Below, piece by piece: positions 1 to 7,858 of a DNA stretch of 13,962 nucleotides (positions are counted from its first letter, which is position 1; each line of letters opens with the position of its first letter). The stretch comes from Glomus cerebriforme. Taxonomy: Eukaryota; Glomeromycota; Glomeromycetes; Glomerales; Glomeraceae. The notes under the pieces were generated by a model. It made no database searches. It was given only the letters and a program-made list of their open reading frames with translations, and had not been told where the DNA came from. The position numbers and the translations under genes were made by a program. The DNA lies in NCBI GenBank assembly GCA_003550305.1, contig QKYT01000328.1, forward strand, positions 1-13,962, in the 5' to 3' direction.

Positions 1-1050
1 GTTTCTTATTTCTTTATTTTGTAGTTGAACACCAAACGATCTTGGTGAGTTGCAATTTGCGAAGGTTTAAGAAATGTTAGTATGATGACTAACGTTTCTT
101 ATTTCTTTATTTTATAGTTGAACACCAAACGGTCTTGGGTGAGTTGCAATTTGTGAAGAGGGTTTAAGAAACATTAGTATGATGACTAATGTTTCTTATT
201 TCTTTATTTTGTAGTTGAACACCGAACGNTCTTGGGTGAGTTGCAATTTGCGAAGGTTTAAGAAACGTTAGTATGATAACTAACGTTTCTTATTTCTTTA
301 TTTTGTAGTTGAACACCAAACAGTTTTGGGTGAGTTGCAATTTGCAAAGGTTTAAGAAACATTAGTATGACGACTAATACCATATATCACGGGCCACAGT
401 ACCCCGGGTATCTTGCAAAAATCAGGGGTTTGATCCTGTACCCCTGGGTACTAAATAAACCCTAAAAATTCCGGTTTTTGCAAATATCTCACGATCTACC
501 GATCCAATTTGAATGATCTTTTTTTTATTTTGAAGAGCTCAATGAGAGCTATCAAACAAAAAAAAGATGGCTCAAATCTGATCACTGGATCACGAGATAA
601 TTGTAAAATACCTCCCCGGGTACTATATAATTCTATGAAATTTTTCAAGAGGGGTACTATGCATGGGGGGGTACTATGGCCCGTGATATACGGTATTTCT
701 TATTTCTTTATTTTGTAGTTGAACACTGAACAGTCTTAGGTGAGTTGCAATTTGCGAAGGTTTAAGAAACATTAGTATGACGACTAATGTTTCTTATTTC
801 TTTATTTTGTAGTGAATACTGAACGGTCTTAGGAACTTGTCTTGATGAGTTGTAATTTGACAAAGAGGGTTTAAGAAACGTTAGTATAATGACTAACATT
901 TCTTATGTTTTTATTTTGTAGTGAACANGGAAAGGCCTTGGGAACTTGTCTTGGGTGAGTTGTAATTTGTGCGAAAAGGGTTTAAGAAATGTTAGTATGA
1001 TGACTAACNTTTCTTTTTTCTTTATTTTGTAGTGAATACGAATGTTTTGT
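1..1050 (+). repeat. Tandem array of micro-exon + intron units (array 1)
   Basis: Seven and a half direct repeats of about 93-110 bp, cut by the window's left edge. Each unit looks like a short exon plus a complete fungal intron. Putative exons are 25-44, 118-138, 215-235, 309-329, 719-739, 813-844, 922-954 and 1033 onward (20, 21, 21, 21, 21, 32 and 33 nt, then open). Introns between them are 73, 76, 73, 389 (73 plus a 316-bp insertion), 73, 77 and 78 nt. Six of seven donors are GTGAGT (45, 139, 236, 330, 740, 955); the one at 845 is decayed to ATGAGT. All seven introns have CTAAY about 24-30 nt before a pyrimidine-rich TAG acceptor. One exon frame reads LNTKRSW-like; the longer exons add ELVL. 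Some copies carry stops (TAG where others have TGG), so the array is probably no longer coding. No family is recognised. Confidence 0.75.
380..693. mobile_element. 314-bp TIR/MITE element flanked by TA
   Basis: A non-autonomous DNA transposon bounded by TA at 378-379 and 694-695. The left end (from 380) and the reverse complement of the right end (from 693) share about 26 bp with two transition mismatches; the core is TATATCACGGGCC followed by AGTACCCC. Subterminal GTACC/GGTAC motifs recur (for example 439-444 and 671-675), and the interior folds back on itself around 535-551, so most of the element is an imperfect inverted repeat. It has no credible coding capacity. It lies in the fourth intron of array 1, between the branch site (374-378) and the acceptor (718). 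Removing it plus one TA restores an intron of exactly 73 nt. The TA duplication suggests a Tc1/mariner-like or PIF-like mobiliser, but I cannot choose between them. Confidence 0.85.
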
Positions 1051-1143
1051 CAAAATGTGCAGATTTACTGATCACCTGATATACTGTACATTTGATTGGC
1101 TACGGAGTTTTGCAGCAGTTTCTCTGTTTCACAATTGTTAAAG

Positions 1144-1213
1144 TTTTGCCAATGGCGAAACATTTTGTCAATAGTTTCAACTTCACTATTTGGAGTTTCG
1201 CCATTTCGCAAAA
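1144..1213. repeat. Imperfect inverted repeat around AATGGCGAAAC
   Basis: AATGGCGAAAC (1151-1161) is repeated exactly in inverse orientation at 1195-1205 (GTTTCGCCATT). The match extends with one gap to about 18-19 bp per arm (1144-1161 and 1195-1213), with a 33-nt spacer. A third GTTTCGCC occurs nearby at about 1222. The arms are CpG-containing islands in otherwise AT-rich DNA. This could be a cruciform or a remnant of a small inverted-repeat element. No function is assigned. Confidence 0.5.
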
Positions 1214-2340
1214 TCCAAAATGAGTTTCGCCTAGAATCCTTAGTTTTAACTATAATTGTTTTCTATTAATTTTACTATTTTAATTAATTTTTAATAAACT
1301 TTAATTATAGGAATAGTCAATACATCAGATTTATTATTATAAAATGAATTAGATCAAAATATAATAACCAAAATAATTCAAATCATTTAATACGAGTTTG
1401 CTTCACAAATTATTTTTTTAAAACTTTAGAATTATAGCATTTTCATTCTAAAGTATCCTAATGATATTGAATGAAATCTTAAAAAATGAACCATTTGTTT
1501 ATATTATTTATGCTAGTAAAGTTATACTGGTAATTCTCATAATTGATCTTCTTTTAACATCTATGACATAAAATTAATGCTGAAATATAGCCATATATTT
1601 TTTTGGTGACAGGAATATTGCATAATACAAGTATTAATGCTATATGAATTTTCTTTTTTTTTGAATATTTGTTTATATTTAGAGTCATTTCATTTTAAAG
1701 TGACTTTAACTCATTAACAATTAGCATTAAATAATGATTAATTTTACGCAAACTAATTTTATTTAACTTAGGTAACAGATTAAGAAGTAACAAGTTTTTA
1801 TGATAAAATTAAATATCATGTAATAAATTGCAAATAGCTACATATATCGCTCCTGTACTATGTATTATATTATCATATAGCTAAAACTAATTAAAGGTTT
1901 AATATAAATTCAAAATGTAAATCTGCTACTTTAAATCAAAAAAAAAATAGTTAAATCATTATCTTTAAAGTTTTTCAGACTTTTCTATTATAAATATTAG
2001 TTAAAATATTATCAAACTTTGACCAAATTGTCTAATATTTAAGAGAATTTTTAAAACCAGATTAATGAAGTATTATTGCCAAATAATTATTAATTCTGAA
2101 AACAGATATATCAATTTAGACTGAATTATAATTAAAACATCTAATGATTTTAATAGTTGAGATAAAGGTTCTTCAACTAATAGGTTAATGAATTAGAAAA
2201 TAATATAATAATATTTTATAACTGCAGGAATTATACCTTAATAAAAGTTTTTTACTTTATTCTTTCCATAAAACTTGTGATATTTTAGACAAAATAGCCT
2301 GAAATTGGTCTTTCAAATTAAGTTTATTTCTTATTATATA
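1214..2340. other. AT-rich stretch without a gene
   Basis: Very AT-rich sequence with stops in all frames. I see no coding region, RNA gene or clear repeat here. It is probably decayed intergenic or transposon-derived DNA. Confidence 0.6.
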
Positions 2341-2543
2341 AGGGCAGTGACATATATTACCTAATATTAGTTTCATAAGAGGTCCTACCTCCACCTCCCT
2401 AGGTAAGATTTTTTCAACCAATAATATTTAAATATATATATAGTATTAATTTTGACCAATAAAAATGCATAATTTTGTGTCATGTAAGATTTTGTTTTAC
2501 CATCCCACTCCCTAAAATATTACCTAATAAATGTCATGCCCCT
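2341..2543. mobile_element. Probable 203-bp MITE with about 28-bp TIRs
   Basis: The left end AGGGCAGTGACAT (2341-2353) is mirrored by the right end ATGTCATGCCCCT (2531-2543). Allowing two small gaps, the arms match over about 28 bp, including TAATATT inside. The subterminal parts share C-rich patches (2382-2401 and 2501-2512) and GTAAGATTTT motifs in direct orientation (about 2404 and 2485). No clear target-site duplication is visible, so the element is old or the ends are slightly misplaced. It is non-coding, and the superfamily is not assignable from the sequence alone. Confidence 0.5.
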
Positions 2544-2697
2544 AAAGTAAATCTAAAAATGTATTAAAATTATTACTTTTAATTTCATTCAAACCTAATT
2601 TTATAAATTTTATTAAAGATTCAGTTATCATTTCTAAATTCTGATATATTGAACCTTTTTCAAAAGTTCATTATTTATAAAAGTATCTATAAAAATT

Positions 2698-2830
2698 TTT
2701 TTTTTTTTTTTTACAAGTTAAACGTATTTATTATATATGACAAATACATTCTATAAATTACATATACATCTTCTCTAATAAGAAAAATGTAACTTATTAC
2801 GCAAAATTATCAGTTTGTAAAGGTGGAAAT
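2698..2830 (-). mobile_element. Retroposed fragment: poly(A) tail, AATAAA, 18-bp TSD
   Basis: An 18-bp direct repeat (AAAGTATCTATAAAAATT) occurs exactly at 2680-2697 and 2831-2848. The segment between begins with a run of T (2696-2712). Read on the minus strand, this is a body of about 118 nt, an AATAAA hexamer at about 2729-2734, then a poly(A) tail, all between target-site duplications. That is the signature of target-primed reverse transcription: a 5'-truncated LINE, SINE or cellular mRNA 3' end inserted in reverse. The body is too short and AT-rich to identify its source, and no reading frame is meaningful. The poly(T) alone could be slippage, but the flanking duplication plus a correctly placed polyadenylation signal argue for insertion. 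Confidence 0.6.
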
Positions 2831-2848
2831 AAAGTATCTATAAAAATT

Positions 2849-3570
2849 GATCATTATAGATTACAGTATATATATAATATTTATATTATAAAATGATTTC
2901 AAGGAAGAATATGAATAATCTTCAAAAATTTTATTTAGTTTATTATTTACCAAACTGTTATTATAATTATGAGAATTATTAGTACTTTGCCTTTATTCAG
3001 ATTCAGATAGTTCAAAATAATTCTCAAAAATTTTATTTAATTCATTATTTGCTAAAATATTGGTACTTTGTTTAAATTAAAATAATTTAATTAAATATTT
3101 GGTATATCTTAAAGTACGTTTTCAAAATAAAAAAACAAAATTGATATTAATATATGAATTATTATTCATTATATTCTAATTTTTTTCTGTATTAATAATT
3201 TGTTCAATATCCTATATCAAACCTTCAATTGAAGCTAAATAAGATAATTTGATAGTATTAATATCTTTATAAACTTCTTAAACTTCTTGACATATATTCA
3301 TATTAAAACTTTATAATAAAATTTCATTATTAACTGATTTATATCTTTTTTTTTATATAAAGATCAACCAATTTTTCTTTGTATTTATTGTAAGAATATG
3401 AAACTTTTGTTCTTTTTTTTAGTTATGTTAATAGTATTAGTAATGTCTGGTTAATAATTTTTATTAAGTACATATAATAATTTTCTATTTTGAATTATTT
3501 TATATATAAAATAATAAACTTGGTAAATATTTTACAATTTATTATTCAGTCTATTTAATTGATTTAAATT
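2849..3570. other. AT-rich stretch without a gene
   Basis: Extremely AT-rich with stops in all frames. I see short partial repeats such as TTCAAAATAATTCTCAAAAA-type segments around 2920-3040, but no gene, RNA or bounded element. Confidence 0.55.
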
Positions 3571-3623
3571 GATTTAATTAAAAATAAAGTAATAAAAATG
3601 TAACAAAACTTGTTTTATTTAAT

Positions 3624-4635
3624 GGGTTTAAAATTTGAATGCACCTGTGTTCGAACACACCCTATCATATGATCTGATTTTTAAAATTTTATTGATTGTG
3701 TAATTCAGATTATCAATCAATAATCTTTTTTTTTTTATTAGGAATATTTTCTTTAATTATTAATTTTATTTGTAGGAATACCCTGAAAATGAAATAGGCT
3801 TTTCTTCGTTAATTTCGTTTAAGAATGTTTTCTAATATTCTTTTCATAATTTTTTTTATAGAAATGCCCCCTGGAGATGAAAGAAGATAAAAAGGTAGGT
3901 TTTGTTCTTTTTTTTTTTTACTAATTTCATTTAAGAATATTTCCTAACATTCTTTTCATGATTTTTTATAGGAACGCCCCCTGAAGGTGAAAGGAGATGA
4001 AAGGTAGGTTTCTTTCAATTTTTTTTTGTTAATTTTAATGTTTCTAATGGTTCTTTTCATGATTTTTTATAGGAATGTTTCCTGAAGATGAAAGGTGAGT
4101 TTTTCTTCGTTAATTTCATTTAAGAATGTTTCTTAACATTCTTTTCATGACTTTTTTTATAGGAACGCCCCCTGGAGATAAAAGGAGACGAAACTCACAA
4201 AAGGTAAATTTTTTTGTTATTTTCATTAATTTCATTTAAGGACATTCCCTAACATTCTTTTCATGACTTTTTTTTGTAGAAATGCCCCCTGGAGATGAAA
4301 GGAGATAAAAGGAGATGAGAGGTAAGTTTTTATTGTTGGTTTTTTTGTTAATTTCATTAAAAGGCATTACTAATATTCTTTTATTTGAATTTATTTACAG
4401 GGATAATCCTTGGAGACATAATGAACTCAAGATAATAATAAAAACAATAACTGATAAAGACTTACCTCAGTTTATTAACTGTATCAAAAAAGCAAATCAT
4501 AAAAATATTTTAAGTTATACGCATTTAATAGATAAATAAATAAATAATCATACTGATTAGTCAATCAAATTTAAAAATAATAAATTACATGATAGGAGGT
4601 GCATTCAAATGCAGGTGCATTCAAATTTTAAACCC
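3624..4635. mobile_element. 1.0-kb Mutator-like non-autonomous element, 9-bp TSD
   Basis: The ends are long terminal inverted repeats: 3624 onward and the reverse complement of the right end (from 4635) share the first 24 bp exactly (beginning GGGTTTAAAATTTGAATG). They stay strongly similar for about 45 bp and weakly similar to about 85 bp. The element is flanked on both sides by TTATTTAAT (3615-3623 and 4636-4644). A 9-bp duplication with long TIRs is the hallmark of Mutator-like elements. No transposase is encoded. The interior carries an exon-intron-like array ending in a longer open exon, which would fit capture of host gene sequence (Pack-MULE-like); that part is inference. Mismatches between the arms are mostly C/T and G/A. 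Confidence 0.75.
3776..4539 (+). pseudogene. Decayed exon-intron tandem array with terminal exon (array 2)
   Basis: Six repeated micro-exons and one longer last exon, separated by intron-like segments. Exons: 3776-3797, 3862-3894, 3972-4003, 4073-4094, 4163-4203, 4280-4321 and 4401-4539. Intron lengths are 64, 77, 69, 68, 76 and 79 nt. Donors are GTAGGT (3895, 4004), GTGAGT (4095), GTAAAT (4204) and GTAAGT (4322); the first is decayed to GC. Acceptors are TAG or CAG after a T-rich tract, with CTAAC/CTAAT-like branch sites upstream. In one frame the exons read N-A-P-W-R-x-K-E, and the last exon continues the theme as DNPWRHNELK, then about 36 more residues to TAA. Earlier exons contain TGA/TAA in that frame and some lengths are not multiples of three, so the gene is probably dead. 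The family is not recognised. The array lies wholly within the Mutator-like element. Confidence 0.6.
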
Positions 4636-4770
4636 TTATTTAATTAATATTAATTTAATTAAAAATAAAGCAGCAAAAAATGTAATAAAGCTTGTTTTAT
4701 TTAATTAATTTAATTAATTTAATTAATTTAACTAAAAATAAAGCAGTAAAAGTATAATGAAAGTTTAATG

Positions 4771-5145
4771 ATCAATATCATTGAGAGTTTAATTAATTTT
4801 ATAAAAAGAATAATATTTTAGTTTATTTTTTTCACTTTTCTCTTGAAATTTAAAATTTATTATAAATTAATATACAAATATGAAGCATCACAGAAAATAA
4901 ATTGATGAAGATATAGATCAAAAATCAAAAAAAAATCACTTTTATCTCAAAGATTTATTATATATATTATCTGTCATTTCTTTAAGCAATGTATTAATAA
5001 TAATCAGAAAAATTTGCTTATTTATTTACTGAAAATTGTAAAACTTAAGATTTAATAAATATTCAAGATTCAACTCATGTTTAGTAAGATTTAACCATTA
5101 TTAGTTTAGAATATAATAGTAACTATTAATTTTAATTATATAGTT
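4771..5145. other. AT-rich spacer between the two Mutator-like elements
   Basis: AT-rich sequence with no gene, RNA or bounded element that I can support. Confidence 0.55.
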
Positions 5146-5154
5146 TTATTTAAT

Positions 5155-6062
5155 GGGAAAATTTATTTCTCACCCCAAGTAAGATTAATATTCCTCATTC
5201 TATCATATGATCATATAATGATATACAGTATAATAATGATTGCATTTTAAATTTTTTCCAAAAATATGTCTTTAATATTATTACAAAAAAATTCATAACT
5301 CCATAACCACTTAAACTAGTCTCATGAAAATTAATATACAATTATTTTCATATCTGCTGAACAACTTTACTTAAGTTTCCTTTGCTTATTTTCTTTGGCC
5401 AAAGTTTCAAATTATGCTTGAAAGTAAAAAAAACAAAATGCAGTTTTAAAAATATTTTTACAAAAAAATTTATAACTCCACAACCGCTTGAGCTAGCCTC
5501 ATGAAAATTAATATACAATTATTTTCTTACCTGCTGAACAACTTTACTTAAACTTCCTTAGCTTATTTTCTTTGGCCAAAGTATTCAAATTACGCTTGAA
5601 AGTAAAAAAACAAAACATGTTTAAGTATTTTTACAAAAAAATTTATAACTACACAACCACTTGAGTTAGCCATATATAAGTATTTCTATACCTGCTGAAC
5701 AATTATTTTAAGTATTTTTTATCTATTTAGTTTAACTAAAATAACAAAATTGTGTTGTGAAATCTCTATACAATATGAAAAGCGCGTTTGTTGAAATTAT
5801 AAAATACAACTTTATGATAAAATTTTACACAAGTTCTAAACCACTATTGAAAAAATATTTAGCTTTATTAATTAATAAAAACTTCTAAAATAAATTTTTA
5901 AAACAAAAAGAAAGAAAAGAAAGAAAGGAGAAAAAGATTTGAAAAGTTTATTATCAGAATGATAAACAAATAAACATTGTTTAAAGGTGATGCTAAAAAT
6001 GGAAATGTGATCAGGAGGTGAGTAATATCGATCTCACTCTGGGATGAGGAATAAATTTTCCC
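5155..6062. mobile_element. 0.9-kb Mutator-like non-autonomous element, 9-bp TSD
   Basis: The left end (5155, GGGAAAATTTATT) and the reverse complement of the right end (6062) match over about 44 bp with roughly seven differences and one gap. One difference is TA against CG, the pattern expected if both strands of a CpG were deaminated. The element is flanked by TTATTTAAT at 5146-5154 and 6063-6071. The 9-bp duplication and long TIRs point to the Mutator superfamily. The termini share the opening GGG and a nearby AAATTT with the element at 3624, but are otherwise different, so this is a different family. It has no coding sequence. The interior is dominated by direct repeats of about 175 bp. 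Confidence 0.75.
5281..5750. repeat. About 175-bp tandem repeat, 2.6 copies
   Basis: Copies begin at 5281, 5458 and 5631, each with TTACAAAAAAATT followed by ATAACT and an ACAACC-like motif. Each then includes a TGCTGAACAA segment; the first two have TTCTTTGGCCAAAGT and a GCTTGAAAGTAAA segment. The third copy is truncated and diverged. The repeat lies inside the Mutator-like element at 5155-6062 and makes up about half of it. Confidence 0.8.
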
Positions 6063-6071
6063 TTATTTAAT

Positions 6072-6909
6072 TATTCATTTTCTAATATTATTTTCTACAT
6101 TTGACTAAATTTAAAAGCTAAAAACTAGAATTTAAAGTCTCAAAATAAAAAACTTTGGTAGCAATTAAAAAAACTTAATGAAAAATTTCAGATTATATCC
6201 TCAGATTTAAAAGAATTACAGAAAAATAATAAATATTTAATAGAGAATAATCAAGAATTTAGTTATAAAAATAATTAATTTTCTGCAAATTTTAAGAAAT
6301 ATTAGTAGTTGTTCAAATCAAATGATTAATTATACTTATAGCTGAAATTTTTCTAATTTCAGCTACTGAAATTCTGATTAAAATCTGAAACTTTAGATGA
6401 AATCTGAAACTATATCTGAAAATCTTTTATAAGTCTAAAATCTAAAAATAAAATCAGATTAAGTAATCAAACTAGAATAATATTAATAAGGATATATTGT
6501 ATTTCTAACAATTTATCTGATTTGTTTTTGCAATATTTATACTTTTGTTTTCTTATATAAATATAAAATATATTAAACTGAGTGATATTACAGAATCTTA
6601 GAACCTAGAAAGTAAGAGTAAAATTATTAGTTTTTTCATTTTTTCTGAACAATTTTGACAATTTTTTCTTATGTGCAATTAACTAAATAATAATTATATC
6701 ATTTACTTTCAGATTTTTATATAATTATACCTTTAGATTATAAGAAAATATTAATAATATTATAAAAACTTTTGGTAAAAAGCATGGATTTACAATTATA
6801 AAGAAATAATTAGGCTATCATAAGAATAGAAACATTTAAACATCAAAGTTTTAGATATGAATTTGGCAGCTATTATTAATTACATAAATAGGTTAATTTG
6901 TCTGAAGCG
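6072..6909. other. AT-rich stretch without a gene
   Basis: AT-rich DNA. Short AAATCTGAAACT-type motifs recur around 6380-6425. No gene or bounded element is visible, and all frames are closed. Confidence 0.55.
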
Positions 6910-6931
6910 TAACTGAGGATATCTTCGGTTA
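6910..6931. repeat. 22-bp near-palindrome close to the Helitron left end
   Basis: The segment TAACTGAGG (6910-6918) faces TCTTCGGTTA (6922-6931) around a GATATC centre. The palindrome is perfect except at two symmetric pairs, both C/T or G/A transitions, one of which creates or removes a CpG. It lies 20 bp before the candidate 5' end of the Helitron at 6951 and might belong to the element if that end is actually further left. Confidence 0.45.
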
Positions 6932-6962
6932 GACTCATTGTGATGCAATATCTGTCTGTCTG

Positions 6963-7078
6963 CACGTGTGATCGACTAATAATATGCATTATTGTGATTT
7001 CACGTGTTCTAAATTTTATTTGTTTATTGTTAAATTTCCTTTTTGGATTACCAGCTAATTATGCACGTATTACACGTG
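6963..7078. promoter_or_regulatory. Three CACGTG palindromes upstream of the Helitron gene
   Basis: CACGTG occurs at 6963-6968, 7001-7006 and 7073-7078, three exact copies in 116 bp of CpG-poor DNA just inside the putative Helitron left end. CACGTG is the E-box bound by bHLH factors in fungi. A promoter role for the Rep-helicase gene is inference from position only. No TATA-like site can be singled out in such AT-rich sequence. Confidence 0.35.
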
Positions 7079-7114
7079 ATCTATCTAAATTTATTTTTGT
7101 ATTAGTTGTATATT

Positions 7115-7292
7115 GTATTTATCATTTATTAAATAAAGAAAATATCGTATTTATCATTTATTAAATAAAGAAAATATCGTATTTTATCATTTATTTTTAA
7201 ATAAAGAAAATATTGTATTTATCATTTATTAAATAAAGAAAATATCGTATTTAATATCATATTTATGTATTTATCATATATTAAATAAAGAA
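7115..7292. repeat. 32-bp minisatellite in the Helitron 5' leader
   Basis: The unit begins GTATTTATCATTTATTAAAT and ends AAAATATC. Copies: 7115-7146, 7147-7178, 7179-7214 (36 bp, with 4 extra bases), 7215-7246, a short stub, then a partial copy from 7267. It ends where the open coding frame begins. Copies 1, 2 and 4 are essentially identical, so the expansion is fairly recent. Confidence 0.85.
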
Positions 7293-7546
7293 TAGTTTTG
7301 CCGTCTAGGAAAATTGTAACTGCCATATTTGTGAATAAACTTTGCTGGTTTTGTGAAATGAATGACCAACCCGTTCATGATATGCTTTGAAAATGTAAAA
7401 ACAGAGAAAATGAGCCTCTTGAGCAACGCCAACAATGTCACGAATATGATAAAGTGTCTAAACATATGAAAAGAGCCACTGAAAGTGGTGGCCAATGTGA
7501 AAAGCGATGAGGTGATGAGCGTGCAAGGAAGCAATTAAGTCGCCTT

Positions 7547-7786
7547 AATAATCACACCAATCACCAGGATGCTGCTCGTTCGAATGCCAGCCTTAATAAT
7601 CGCACCAATCACCAGGATGCTGCTCCTTCGAATGCCAGCCTTAATAATCGCAGCAATCACCAGGATGCTACTCATTCGAATGCCAGCCTTAATAATAGTA
7701 CCAATCACCAGGATGCTGCTCTTTCAAATGCTAGCCTTAATAATCGCACCAATCACCAGGATGCTGCTCATTCGAATGTCATTGAA
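7547..7786 (+). repeat. 48-bp in-frame tandem repeat (16 residues, five copies)
   Basis: Copies start at 7547, 7595, 7643, 7691 and 7739; the last diverges after about 38 bp. In the transposase frame each encodes N-N-x-T/S-N-H-Q-D-A-A/T-x-S-N-A-S-L, an Asn/Ala/Ser-rich, low-hydrophobicity segment that is probably a flexible linker. The 48-bp length keeps the frame, and no internal stop occurs inside the repeat block, unlike the rest of the gene. Stops at 7508 and 7832 flank it. Confidence 0.9.
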
Positions 7787-7858
7787 GACAACTGTCTTCC
7801 AGAATCTGATCATAAACTTCTATGCGATTTTTGATCAAAAATCGATAAATTAACTAAC

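Larger units (their letters stand above)
3571..4770. repeat. Host minisatellite interrupted by the 3624 element
   Basis: Units of about 60-73 bp containing AAAAATAAAG, then TGTAAYAAA and CTTGTTTTATTTAAT, occur at 3571-3623, about 4651-4709 and about 4728-4770. The first and second are separated only by the inserted element and one copy of its target duplication, so the element entered a pre-existing tandem repeat. A nested 9-bp repeat, TTTAATTAA, runs about four times at 4700-4735. Confidence 0.5.

Noticed and set aside
509..718. Open frame of 69 codons
   Set aside because: It runs through the MITE and out into the array intron; no family resemblance and no conserved composition. A chance frame.
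1..1050. CRISPR array
   Set aside because: The whole unit repeats, including the would-be spacers, and the context is eukaryotic with splice signals.
3645..3665. tRNA-like GTTCGAA arm
   Set aside because: It is a 12-bp palindrome inside a TIR; no acceptor stem or anticodon arm can be built around it.
4315..4400. ATG-initiated start of a 74-codon open frame ending at 4539
   Set aside because: The first part reads through a clear intron-like segment (GTAAGT at 4322 to CAG at 4400). Only the part from 4401 is a plausible exon.
6940..7164. 74-codon hydrophobic open frame
   Set aside because: It is the AT-rich Helitron leader and minisatellite read in one frame; the hydrophobicity comes from T-rich codons.
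7274..7534. Minus-strand 86-codon frame
   Set aside because: Antisense shadow of the Helitron N-terminal coding region.
7569..7853. 94-codon frame with regular RMPALII-type repeats
   Set aside because: An out-of-frame reading of the 48-bp repeats. The correct frame (that of 7547) is contiguous with the rest of the transposase.
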